Assembly: GCF_018069625.1 (NCBI RefSeq)
Contig: NZ_CP072941.1
Location: 806,001 to 870,000, forward strand
DNA length: 64,000 bases
Direction of reading: 5' to 3'
DNA from: Streptomyces yatensis
Lineage (GTDB): Bacteria; Actinomycetota; Actinomycetes; Streptomycetales; Streptomycetaceae
Shown piece after piece: positions 51,382-59,330 of this stretch. The notes beneath the pieces were generated by a model. That model saw nothing but the letters and a program-made list of their open reading frames with translations. It had not been told where the DNA came from and ran no database searches. The position numbers were made by a program, and so were the translations under genes. Position 1 is the first letter of the stretch, and each line of letters begins with the position of its first letter.

Positions 51382-52839
51382 ATGGCAGCAGCAGCCGTGC
51401 CCGTGCCGCAAGGACCGCTCGTCGTCGGCGTGGACAGCTCCACGCAATCGACCAAGGCGCTCGTCGTCGACTCCGCGACCGGTGCGGTCGTCGCCCGGGG
51501 ACAGGCCCCGCACACCGTCGGCGGCGGCGACGACGGCACCGGTAAGGAGTCCGCCCCCGAGCAGTGGTGGGAGGCGCTGACCGAGGCGCTGCGCCAGTGC
51601 GGCACCCCGGCCCGGGAGGCCGCCGCGATCTCCGTGGGCGGCCAGCAGCACGGCCTGGTCACCCTCGACGCCTCTGGCCGCTCGGTGCGGCCCGCACTGC
51701 TGTGGAACGATGTGCGCTCCGCGCCGCAGCGCGACCGGCTCATCGAGGAGCTGGGCGGCCCGAAGGCATGGGCGGAGCGGATCGGCAGCGTGCCCCCGCC
51801 CGCCTTCACCGTCACCAAGTGGGCCTGGCTCATGGAGAACGAGCCGGAGGCGGCCCGCGCCACCGCGGCCGTCCGGCTCCCCCACGACTACCTCACCGAG
51901 CGGCTCACCGGCTACGGCACCACCGACCGGGGTGACGCCTCGGGCACCGGCTGGTGGTCCTCGGCCACCGAGTCCTACGACGAGGAGATCCTGGACCGGG
52001 CCGGGCTCTCGCCCGAGCTGCTGCCGCGCGTGCTGCGCCACGGCGAGGCCGCCGGAACCGTACGGGAGCTGCCCGATCTGCCGCTGCCCACCGGAGCCCT
52101 GGTGGCCACCGGCACGGGCGACAACATGGCGGCCGCCCTGGGGCTCGGACTGCGGCCGGGGCAGCCGGTCCTCAGCCTGGGCACCTCCGGCACCGTCTAC
52201 GCGGTCTCCGCCCACCGGCCCGCCGACCCCAGCGGGGTGGTGGCAGGGTTCGCCGACACGCGGGACGCCTGGCTGCCGCTGGCGTGCACGCTCAACTGCA
52301 CGCTCGCGGTGGACCGGATCGCGGCGCTGCTGGGCCGCGACCGGGAGGCCGTGGAGCCGGGCGGCTCGGCCGTGCTGCTGCCGTTCCTCGACGGCGAGCG
52401 CACCCCCCATCTGCCGCACGCCTCGGGGCTGCTGCACGGTCTGCGCCACGACACCACACCGGGGCAGGTGCTCCAGGCCGCCTACGACGGGGCCGTCTTC
52501 GCCCTGCTCACCGCGCTGGACCAGGTGCTGGACGCGGACGCGGCGCCCGACGCCCCGCTGTTGCTCATAGGGGGTGGTGCCAAGGGCACGGCGTGGCGGG
52601 AGACGGTCCGGCGGCTGAGCGGACGCCCGGTGCAGGTGCCCCGGGCCGAGGAGCTGGTCGCCCTCGGGGCCGCCGCGCAGGCCGCGGGGCTGGTGCTGGG
52701 CGAGGACCCGGCGGCAGTGGCACGGCGCTGGGCGACCGCCGAAGGGCCGTCCTACGGTCCGGTGCCCCGCGACGAGGCGGCGCTGGAGCGGCTCTCCCGG
52801 GTGCTGGCGGACGCGGAGGGCCTGCTGCGCCACGCGTGA
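51382..52839 (+). CDS. xylB: Xylulokinase
   Basis: 485 aa, FGGY kinase family. N-terminal phosphate motif VVGVDSSTQSTKALVVD, substrate region VGGQQHGLVTLD with LLWNDVRS, then LPHDYLTERLTG, the second-domain ATP motif TGTGDNMAAALGLGL and SLGTSGTVYAV, and LLLIGGGAKGTAWRE. It phosphorylates D-xylulose to feed the pentose phosphate pathway. About 12 Ala/Pro/Val-rich residues (MAAAAVPVPQGP) precede the conserved fold. Xylulose kinases are among predicted cargos of family 2B encapsulins, whose genes lie 3.2 kb downstream. Confidence 0.96.
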   Translation: MAAAAVPVPQGPLVVGVDSSTQSTKALVVDSATGAVVARGQAPHTVGGGDDGTGKESAPEQWWEALTEALRQCGTPAREAAAISVGGQQHGLVTLDASGRSVRPALLWNDVRSAPQRDRLIEELGGPKAWAERIGSVPPPAFTVTKWAWLMENEPEAARATAAVRLPHDYLTERLTGYGTTDRGDASGTGWWSSATESYDEEILDRAGLSPELLPRVLRHGEAAGTVRELPDLPLPTGALVATGTGDNMAAALGLGLRPGQPVLSLGTSGTVYAVSAHRPADPSGVVAGFADTRDAWLPLACTLNCTLAVDRIAALLGRDREAVEPGGSAVLLPFLDGERTPHLPHASGLLHGLRHDTTPGQVLQAAYDGAVFALLTALDQVLDADAAPDAPLLLIGGGAKGTAWRETVRRLSGRPVQVPRAEELVALGAAAQAAGLVLGEDPAAVARRWATAEGPSYGPVPRDEAALERLSRVLADAEGLLRHA

Positions 52840-52922
52840 GCGCCGTACGGCGGCGGCCGGACGGACCGGTGTCGTACCGGCCGGGCACAATGAGCGGATC
52901 GGGCGAGAGGAGACAGATTCAG

Positions 52923-54188
52923 GTGGCAGCGCCACTGCCCAACACCCAGCAGGCGATGCGCCGGCGCAATCTCTCCCTCGTGCTGCACGCCGTGGCCGCG
53001 CACGGCCCGCTGTCCCGCGCGTCGGTGGCGGCCCGTGTGGGGCTCACCCGGGCCGCCGTCTCCACGCTCGTCGACGAGCTGATCCGGGACGGGCTGCTGG
53101 TCGAGCTGGGCCCCTCCCGGCCCGGTACGGTCGGCCGCCCCGGCAGCGCCCTGCAGCTCAATGAGCGCGGTCCGGCCGGACTCGGCGCGGAGATCGGGGT
53201 GGACCATCTCGCGGTGTGCGCGGTGGACCTCACCGGGAGGGTGCGGGCCCGCACGGAGATAGCGTCGGCGAACCGCGACCGTTCACCGGCCCCGGTGCTC
53301 ACCCAGCTCTCCTCCCTGGTGCGGCAGGTCGCGGCGGAGGCGGAGCTGATGGGGTTGCGGCCGGTGGGGCTCTCGGTGGCGGTGCCCGGTCTGGTGGCGC
53401 GGGACTCCTCGCTGGTCGTCCGCGCCCCCAACCTGGGCTGGGAGGGGGTGGACATCGGCCCCGAGCTGCGCACGGCGCTGCCCGGTCTGCCGGTCACCGT
53501 CGACAACGAGGCGAATCTGAGCGCGCTGGCCGAGCTGTGGCGGGGCGGCCACGACCCCGCGCCCCGGGATTTCGTCCATGTCTCGGCCGAGATCGGCATC
53601 GGCGCCGCGGTCGTGCTGGAGGGCCAACTGCTGCGCGGCACCCACGGTTTCGCGGGCGAGCTGGGCCATGTGCCGGTGCGCCCCGAGGGGCCCGAGTGCG
53701 CCTGCGGCGGCCGCGGCTGTCTGGAGCAGTACGCGGGCGAGGAGGCGGTGCTGCGGGCGAGCGGCCTGTCCCCCGAGGAGGCCGCGGCCCAGCACCCGGG
53801 CCCCGGCGGCCGCATCACCGTGCTGGCCGTAAGGGCGGCGAGCGGCGACCAGCGGGTGCGGCGGGCGCTGCGCGGCGCGGGCTCGGCGCTCGGGATCGCC
53901 CTCGCGGGCGCGGTGAACCTCCTGGACCCGGAGAAGGTGGTGCTCGGCGGCGCGCTGACGCCGCTGGCGCCCTGGCTGCTGCCCGCCCTGGAGCGGGAGT
54001 TGGGGCGGCGCCTCACCGACCCGGCCCGTCCGGGCAGCGGGGCGGTGACCGTCTCCCGGCTCGGCCCGGACGGTCCCCTGCTGGGCGCGGCCAACTCGGT
54101 GGTGCAGGCGGTCCTCGACGATCCGGCGGGGTTCAGGGATCCGGCCGGAGCCGGTGAGCCGGCCGAGGTCAGAGGAAACGATGCATGA
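52923..54188 (+). CDS. xylR: ROK-family repressor, XylR type
   Basis: 421 aa with the GTG start at 52923, preceded by AGAGGAG 10 bases upstream; an ATG at 52890 is less well placed. The N-terminal helix-turn-helix is NLSLVLHAVAAHGPLSRASVAARVGLTRAAVSTLVDELIRDGLL. The sugar-kinase-like ROK domain follows (EIGVDHLAVCAVDLTG, VDNEANLSALAELW, HVSAEIGIGAAVVLEGQLLRGTHGFAGELGHVPV) with the zinc motif CACGGRGCLEQY. It most likely represses xylA and xylB in the absence of xylose. The 3' end overlaps the convergent GNAT gene by 20 bases. Confidence 0.92.
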   Translation: MAAPLPNTQQAMRRRNLSLVLHAVAAHGPLSRASVAARVGLTRAAVSTLVDELIRDGLLVELGPSRPGTVGRPGSALQLNERGPAGLGAEIGVDHLAVCAVDLTGRVRARTEIASANRDRSPAPVLTQLSSLVRQVAAEAELMGLRPVGLSVAVPGLVARDSSLVVRAPNLGWEGVDIGPELRTALPGLPVTVDNEANLSALAELWRGGHDPAPRDFVHVSAEIGIGAAVVLEGQLLRGTHGFAGELGHVPVRPEGPECACGGRGCLEQYAGEEAVLRASGLSPEEAAAQHPGPGGRITVLAVRAASGDQRVRRALRGAGSALGIALAGAVNLLDPEKVVLGGALTPLAPWLLPALERELGRRLTDPARPGSGAVTVSRLGPDGPLLGAANSVVQAVLDDPAGFRDPAGAGEPAEVRGNDA

Positions 54189-54669
54189 TGTGCAGCCCCA
54201 CATAGCCCTTCGTGGGGTGGTCGAACGCCTTGGGGACGGTGCCGATGACCTCGAAGCCCAGTGAGCGCCACAGCGCCACCGCCCGGGTGTTGCTCTCCAC
54301 CACGGCGTTGAACTGCATCGCCTTGTAGCCCTCGGCGCGCGCCCACTCCAGGACATGCTCCCCCAGGGCCCGGCCCACACCGCGCCCGCCGTGCTCGGGC
54401 GCCACCATGAAACTGGCCCCCGCGATATGCGCGCCGGGTCCCATGTGGTTGGGGTTCATCTTGGCCGAGCCCAGGATCGTGCCGTCAGGGTCGGTGGCGA
54501 CGACGGTACGGCCCGGGGGGCTCGGCATCCAGATGTCGCGGGCCCCGTCCTCGTCCAGGTCGCGAGGGTAGGTGTAGGTCTCACCCGCGGCGACGATGCG
54601 GCGCAGGAAGGGCCAGATGGCGGGCCAGTCCTCGGCGGTGGCGGTCCTGATCGGCATGCGGGCCAGCAT
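54169..54669 (-). CDS. GNAT-family N-acetyltransferase
   Basis: 166 aa. Acetyl-CoA motif A is ASFMVAPEHGGRGVGRALGEHVLEWAR; motif B contains MQFNAVVESNTRAVALWRSLGFEVIGTVPKAF. The N-terminus IRTATAEDWPAIWPFLRRIVAAGETYTYP with the Pro/Gly-rich WMPSPPGRTVVA fits the phosphinothricin/other small-substrate branch. Substrate not assigned. Tail-to-tail overlap with xylR. Confidence 0.9.
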   Translation of the reverse strand: MLARMPIRTATAEDWPAIWPFLRRIVAAGETYTYPRDLDEDGARDIWMPSPPGRTVVATDPDGTILGSAKMNPNHMGPGAHIAGASFMVAPEHGGRGVGRALGEHVLEWARAEGYKAMQFNAVVESNTRAVALWRSLGFEVIGTVPKAFDHPTKGYVGLHIMHRFL

Positions 54670-54688
54670 GACGGTGCGGGCGACGGCG

Positions 54689-54748
54689 CGCGAGAGGTTT
54701 TCCCTGCCGCCGCCCGCGAAGGGTTTTCCCGGCCGCCGCCCGCGAGGC
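54689..54748. repeat. Tandem 26-base repeat between two minus-strand genes
   Basis: Two full units (54689-54714 and 54715-54740) built on CGCGARRGGTTTTCCC-GCCGCCGCC plus the start of a third. Only a few mismatches. It lies between the GNAT start and the end of the phosphodiesterase-like gene. Confidence 0.75.
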
Positions 54749-54749
54749 G

Positions 54750-55655
54750 TCAGCGGGCCGCGCGCAGGAACGCCTCCAGCCCCGCCAGGTCATCGGTGTT
54801 GAGGTAGTCCACATCGGCGGCCAGGAGCTCACGCCACAGGGCGTCGCGCTCCGGTCCGGCCACGTCCGGGGTGGCCCAGAAGCGCACGGTCTGCCCGGCG
54901 GCGTGCGCGGAGGCGACGAGGCGGTGCAGCGTCTCGCGCTCCGCCCGCGGCATCGGACCGGTGCCCGTCCAGGTGAAGGTCTTGGTCCAGTCGGCGCTGA
55001 TGAGCGGGATGAAGGAGGCGGGCACGCCCGAGCCGAGGTCCTCCAGACGTCCGTCGTAGAAGGCGTGGCGCACCTTCTCGGCCTCCATGGGCGCCCGTGC
55101 GCCGCGGTCGCCGGAGATGACGGCCGTCACCGCGCCGCGGCGCACCCGGCCGTCCACCCCGCCGTAGGCGGCGCTGAACAGCGGGCCGTAGTGGCGCAGC
55201 CGCTTGGCCAGTTCCAGGTAGGTGGCCTCCCCGGCGGTCTTGAGGTCGATCAGCAGCTGCAGCGACAGGTCGTGGCCGCGGTAGACCCGGCCGCCGTTGG
55301 CCTTCACCCGCCGGGCCAGCGGGTCGAGGTAGAGCGACTCCAGGGTGCGGGTGGGGTCGAGGTCGGTGGCGTCGTGCGCGACCAGCAACTCGCCCTCGAC
55401 CAGCCAGATGTCGGCCTCGACGCTGCCGAAGCCGTGGGAGAGCGCGTCGAGGAGCGGACGCGGGTGCTCGTAGTCGTTGTGGGCATGGGCTCTGGCCAGC
55501 GGCCGCTTGCCCTTCGAGAGGTCCTTCGAGCCGTCCTTCGAGACGGAGGTGGTGCCGAACGAGCTGGCCGTGCTGGCGAACGCGGGCGCGGCCGCGCCGC
55601 CCGCCAGAGCGGCTCCGAGGGTGACGACAAAGGCACGGCGTGTACGGCGGACCAT
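54750..55655 (-). CDS. Secreted PI-PLC/glycerophosphodiester phosphodiesterase-like protein
   Basis: 301 aa. The start MVRRTRRAFVVTLGAALAGG has the TRRAFVV form of a Tat signal, followed by ASTASS near a cleavage site. The catalytic barrel starts LARAHAHNDYEHPRPLLDALSHGFGSVEADIWLVEGELLVAHD, with the His and Glu-x-Asp residues expected of this superfamily, and ends with FWATPDVAGPERDALWRELLAADVDYLNTDDLAGL. Between signal and barrel lies a short Ser/Lys/Asp repeat (SKDGSKDLSKGK). The ATG at 55655 is better than the upstream frame start. Likely hydrolyses phosphodiesters outside the cell. Confidence 0.85.
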   Translation of the reverse strand: MVRRTRRAFVVTLGAALAGGAAAPAFASTASSFGTTSVSKDGSKDLSKGKRPLARAHAHNDYEHPRPLLDALSHGFGSVEADIWLVEGELLVAHDATDLDPTRTLESLYLDPLARRVKANGGRVYRGHDLSLQLLIDLKTAGEATYLELAKRLRHYGPLFSAAYGGVDGRVRRGAVTAVISGDRGARAPMEAEKVRHAFYDGRLEDLGSGVPASFIPLISADWTKTFTWTGTGPMPRAERETLHRLVASAHAAGQTVRFWATPDVAGPERDALWRELLAADVDYLNTDDLAGLEAFLRAAR

Positions 55656-56052
55656 GGGGCCTCCCGGCTCTCGTCCCGGCGCGGTGCCGGATACGCAGGA
55701 TGGACGCCAGTGAGTATCGGGCGGCCGTGCGCTCAAAGGGCAGTGCTGCGCGAAGAGTTCCACGGGTGGTCCCCGGCCATTTCCTCACCGTTCCCGGGGT
55801 GCCGAGGCGATGGCCGCGCCCGCCCGCGGGGGCGCGTGACGGGTGCGCGGGCGCCGGGTGAACGGGCGGGGTCGCGGAGGCCGTCGGCCCGCGGCGCGCA
55901 TTCGGAGTGTTTACCCGTCCGCGGCCGCCGACATAACCATCACCCGGGCACTCTTTTGAGTGAATGCACCACCCAAAGTCCGCTGATAGCTTGGCAGTTG
56001 CTCGAGCGGAATTTGTCCTCAAGGTCCGTACAGGGATGGGTGAGCATTCACG
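55656..56052. other. Upstream region of the encapsulin genes
   Basis: About 400 bases between the divergent phosphodiesterase-like and encapsulin genes. Contains a small inverted repeat CACTC-TTTT-GAGTG (55949-55962) and an AT-richer segment (55982-56015) likely to hold the shell promoter. The -35/-10 choice is not secure. No gene seen. Confidence 0.45.
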
Positions 56053-57465
56053 ATGACGACGTCCGTTGAACCGGGTTCCGGTACCGAGAATTCGCAGCCG
56101 CAGTTGAGCCTCGGCACGGCGGCCGCGCGGAATCTGGCGACGACGACCAAATCCGTTCCGCAAATGCAGGGCCTCAGTTCCCGATGGCTGCTGCGCATGC
56201 TGCCGTGGGTGCAGGTTCCGGGCGGTTCCTATCGTGTGAACCGCCGGGCGTCCCATACGCTCGGCGACGGCCGGGTGGAGTTCACCACCACCGGGTCCGA
56301 GGTGCGGGTCATCCCGGTCGAGCTGCGCGAGCTGCCGCTGCTGCGCGGTTTCGAGGACGCCTCGGTGCTCGGGGCCCTGGCGGACCGCTTCACCCAGCGG
56401 GAATTCGCACCGGGCGATGTGCTGGTCGAGGCCGGGCGCCCGGCCGATGAGCTCCTCCTCATCGCCCATGGCAAGGTCGACAAATTGACCGAGGGCGCGT
56501 TCGACGAACCCGCGGTGATCGGTTCGGCCGCCGGCGGCGACCACATCGGGGAGCCGGAGCTGACCGCCGCCGAGGCGGGCACCTGGGGCATCACCGTGAA
56601 GGCCGTGACCTCGTGCACGGTACTGGCCCTGCCCCGGCAGGAGTTCGAGGAGCAGCTGGACCGTTCACCCCAGCTGCGGGCGCATGTGGAGGGAGTGCGC
56701 TCGGCGCCGCAGGCCGAGCAGAACGAGCACGGGGAGGCGGCCATCGCGCTGGCCTCGGGGCATTCGGGCGAGCCGGTCCTGCCGGGCACCTTCGCGGAGT
56801 ACGAACTGACGCCGCGCGAGTACGAGCTGAGCGTGGCCCAGACCGTGCTGCGCGTCCACACCCGCGTCGCCGACCTCTACAACGAGCCCATGAACCAGGT
56901 CGAGCAGCAGCTCCGCCTCACCATCGAGGCCCTGCGCGAACGCCAAGAGCACGAGCTCGTCAACAACCGCGAATTCGGCCTGCTGCACAACGCCGACCTC
57001 TCCCAGCGCATCCACACCCGCAGCGGACCACCCACCCCCGACGACCTCGACGCGCTGCTGGCCACCGTCTGGAAGGACCCGGGGCTGATCCTGGCGCATC
57101 CGCGCGCCATCGCGGCGATCGGCCGCGAGTTCAACGCCCGTGGCATCTCCCCGCAGCCCACGGAGGTGAACGGCCATGCGATGCCGGCCTGGCGGGGCGT
57201 GCCCATCTTCCCGTGCAACAAGATTCCGGTGTCCCGGAGCGGGGTGACCTCCATTCTCGTCCTGCGCACCGGGGAGGAGAACCAGGGGGTCATCGGACTG
57301 CACCGCACCGGAATTCCCGACGAATACCAGCCGAGCCTCTCGGTGCGATTCATGGGAATCAGCGAGCAGGCCATCATCTCGTATCTCGTCAGTGCCTACT
57401 ATTCCGCGGCCGTGCTCGTCCCGGACGCGCTCGGAATTCTGGAGAACGTGGAAATCGGGCTCTGA
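56053..57465 (+). CDS. Family 2B encapsulin shell protein 1 with cyclic-nucleotide-binding-like insert
   Basis: 470 aa. Residues 15-95 form the N-terminal arm and start of the HK97-type shell fold ([49 protein letters not shown]). Residues about 95-220 are a cyclic-nucleotide-binding-like module ([46 protein letters not shown]). The shell fold resumes with [50 protein letters not shown] and ends [38 protein letters not shown]. No helix-turn-helix, so not a Crp-type regulator. Such proteins assemble into compartments around an enzyme cargo. Confidence 0.93.
   Translation: MTTSVEPGSGTENSQPQLSLGTAAARNLATTTKSVPQMQGLSSRWLLRMLPWVQVPGGSYRVNRRASHTLGDGRVEFTTTGSEVRVIPVELRELPLLRGFEDASVLGALADRFTQREFAPGDVLVEAGRPADELLLIAHGKVDKLTEGAFDEPAVIGSAAGGDHIGEPELTAAEAGTWGITVKAVTSCTVLALPRQEFEEQLDRSPQLRAHVEGVRSAPQAEQNEHGEAAIALASGHSGEPVLPGTFAEYELTPREYELSVAQTVLRVHTRVADLYNEPMNQVEQQLRLTIEALRERQEHELVNNREFGLLHNADLSQRIHTRSGPPTPDDLDALLATVWKDPGLILAHPRAIAAIGREFNARGISPQPTEVNGHAMPAWRGVPIFPCNKIPVSRSGVTSILVLRTGEENQGVIGLHRTGIPDEYQPSLSVRFMGISEQAIISYLVSAYYSAAVLVPDALGILENVEIGL
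56767..57052 (+). repeat. Near-identical tract shared by both encapsulin genes, copy 1
   Basis: Pairs with 58230-58515. Over the 230 bases from 56821 only 5 differences occur, all silent third positions, while flanking DNA of the two genes is clearly diverged. Confidence 0.9.
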
Positions 57466-57536
57466 CGCCCACCCGACCGGGCCCATGGCCTTCGCATACC
57501 TTCCCGAAGATCTACCGAAATGGGTGATGAGCACTT

Positions 57537-58925
57537 ATGACCACTTCCGTGGAGTCCGGTGAGCAGCCGCTGAGTCTGGGCACGGCCGCCGCACGGAATC
57601 TGGCGACCACCACCAAGTCCGTTCCGCAGATGCAGGCCATCTCCTCCCGGTGGCTGCTGCGCGTCCTCCCCTGGGTGCAGGTGTCGGCCGGTACGTACCG
57701 GGTGAACCGCCGACTGACGTACACGGTCGGAGACGGTCGGGTGGAGTTCATCAGCACCGGATCGCAGGTGCGGGTCATCCCACCGGAGCTGGGCGAGCTG
57801 CCGACGCTGCGCGGCTTCGGGGACACCGGCGTACTGGAATCGCTGGCCGACGGGTGCGTCCAGCGCGAGTACGCGCCCGGGGATGTGCTGGTCGAGGCGG
57901 GCCGCCCGGCCGACCAGGTGTTCCTGATCGCCCACGGCAAGGTCCGCCAGATCGCCCCCGGCGCCTATGACGAGGGCACCACGCTGGCGGTGCTGGCCGA
58001 CGGGGAGTACTTCGGCGACGCGGTGCTGACCGGTCCGGAGCACACCTGGGAGTTCACCGCCCGGGCCGTCACCCGGACCACGGTGCTCACCCTCCCGCGC
58101 CGCGTCGTCCAGGAGGCCGCCGACCGCTCCGATGCGCTGCGCGACCATCTCCAGGGGCTTTCGGAGCGCTCCACGCCCGCTCAGAACCGGCGCGGCGAGG
58201 CCGATATCGCCGTCGCGTCCGGCCACGCGGGCGAGCCGGTCCTGCCGGGCACCTTCGTGGACTACGAACTGGCGCCGCGCGAGTACGAGCTCAGCGTGGC
58301 CCAGACCGTGCTGCGCGTCCACACCCGCGTCGCCGACCTCTACAACGAACCCATGAACCAGGTCGAGCAGCAGCTCCGCCTCACCATCGAGGCCCTGCGC
58401 GAACGCCAGGAGCACGAGCTCGTCAACAACCGCGAATTCGGCCTGCTGCACAACGCCGACCTGTCCCAGCGCATCCACACCCGCAGCGGACCGCCCACCC
58501 CCGACGACCTCGACGAGCTGCTGGCACGGCGCCGCAAGACCCAGTACCTGCTGGCGCATCCGCGCACCATCGCCGCCTTCGGGCGTGAGTGCAGCGACCG
58601 TGGTCTGTATCCGCAGGGCATCGAGGTGGCCGGGGTCGCGGTGCGGGCCTGGCGCGGGGTTCCGCTGCTGCCCTGCAACAAGATCCCGATCAGCGAGTCG
58701 GGCACCAGCTCCATCCTGGCGATGCGCACCGGGGAGGAGAGCCAGGGGGTCATCGGTCTGCATCAGACCGGTATCCCGGATGAGTACGAGCCCAGTCTGA
58801 ACGTCCGGTTCATGGGCATCAGCGAGCAGGCCGTGACGTCCTACCTGGTCTCCGCCTATTACTCGGCGGCGATTCTGGTGCCCGACGCGGTCGGTGTGCT
58901 GGAGGACGTCGAGATCGGCCGCTGA
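57537..58925 (+). CDS. Family 2B encapsulin shell protein 2 with cyclic-nucleotide-binding-like insert
   Basis: 462 aa, 71 bases after shell gene 1. Same architecture: [22 protein letters not shown], then [21 protein letters not shown], the nucleotide-binding-like insert at residues 85-210 ([46 protein letters not shown]), the conserved [21 protein letters not shown] block and the C-terminal [38 protein letters not shown]. The insert differs from copy 1 more than the shell core does, so the two may bind different ligands or form a mixed shell. The 5' leader resembles that of copy 1. Confidence 0.93.
   Translation: MTTSVESGEQPLSLGTAAARNLATTTKSVPQMQAISSRWLLRVLPWVQVSAGTYRVNRRLTYTVGDGRVEFISTGSQVRVIPPELGELPTLRGFGDTGVLESLADGCVQREYAPGDVLVEAGRPADQVFLIAHGKVRQIAPGAYDEGTTLAVLADGEYFGDAVLTGPEHTWEFTARAVTRTTVLTLPRRVVQEAADRSDALRDHLQGLSERSTPAQNRRGEADIAVASGHAGEPVLPGTFVDYELAPREYELSVAQTVLRVHTRVADLYNEPMNQVEQQLRLTIEALRERQEHELVNNREFGLLHNADLSQRIHTRSGPPTPDDLDELLARRRKTQYLLAHPRTIAAFGRECSDRGLYPQGIEVAGVAVRAWRGVPLLPCNKIPISESGTSSILAMRTGEESQGVIGLHQTGIPDEYEPSLNVRFMGISEQAVTSYLVSAYYSAAILVPDAVGVLEDVEIGR
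58230..58515 (+). repeat. Near-identical tract shared by both encapsulin genes, copy 2
   Basis: Partner of 56767-57052. The sharp boundaries of similarity argue for gene conversion. Confidence 0.9.
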
Positions 58926-58927
58926 GC

Positions 58928-58945
58928 CCGGCCGGAAGAGGCCGG
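58928..58945. terminator. Short hairpin after encapsulin gene 2
   Basis: Arms CCGGCC and GGCCGG with loop GGAAGA just after the stop codon, between convergent genes. Short stem, so moderate support. Confidence 0.45.
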
Positions 58946-58961
58946 TCGCCGCGGGCGTGGG

Positions 58962-59156
58962 TCAGGGACGGACGCTGCTGACCACGTCCGCGGTGGCGGC
59001 GAGCCCCTCGGAGATGGTGGGCGCCACACTGCTGCTCGCCAGGTAGAAGCCCAGCGTCACACAGACCAGCGCATGCGAGATGCGCAATCCGCCGCTGCGG
59101 AGGAAGACCACCGTCAGGATCAGAAGCAGCAGGACCACGGAGATGGAAATGGCCAT
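58962..59156 (-). CDS. Small membrane protein, 64 aa
   Basis: Begins MAISISVVLLLLILTVVFLRSGG, a clear membrane helix, then GLRISHALVCVTLGFYLASSSVAPTISEGLAATADVVSSVRP with a second hydrophobic segment. GGCTCCCC-complement (GGGGAGCC) lies just upstream of the ATG on the minus strand. I recall similar uncharacterised proteins in Streptomyces genomes. Convergent with the encapsulin genes, so unlikely to be co-transcribed with them. Confidence 0.75.
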   Translation of the reverse strand: MAISISVVLLLLILTVVFLRSGGLRISHALVCVTLGFYLASSSVAPTISEGLAATADVVSSVRP

Positions 59157-59330
59157 GGGGAGCCTCCTCGGCCACGGAGCATCGGAATCCGGCCGTCAGT
59201 GTGGCCCAGAATCGCCCCTGCACCGCCGTCGGCTGGTGCTCCATACGGGTGCCGATCTGCTGTGCGGTTACTCCCCGGCCATCGCCGCGGGGTGGTGAGC
59301 GGGCGTGGCGAGCGGGCGTGGCGAGCCGTC

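Noticed and set aside
56053..58925. Crp/Fnr-type regulators, suggested by the cyclic-nucleotide-binding-like module
   Set aside because: No helix-turn-helix follows the module, and the flanking HK97-type shell segments identify encapsulins.
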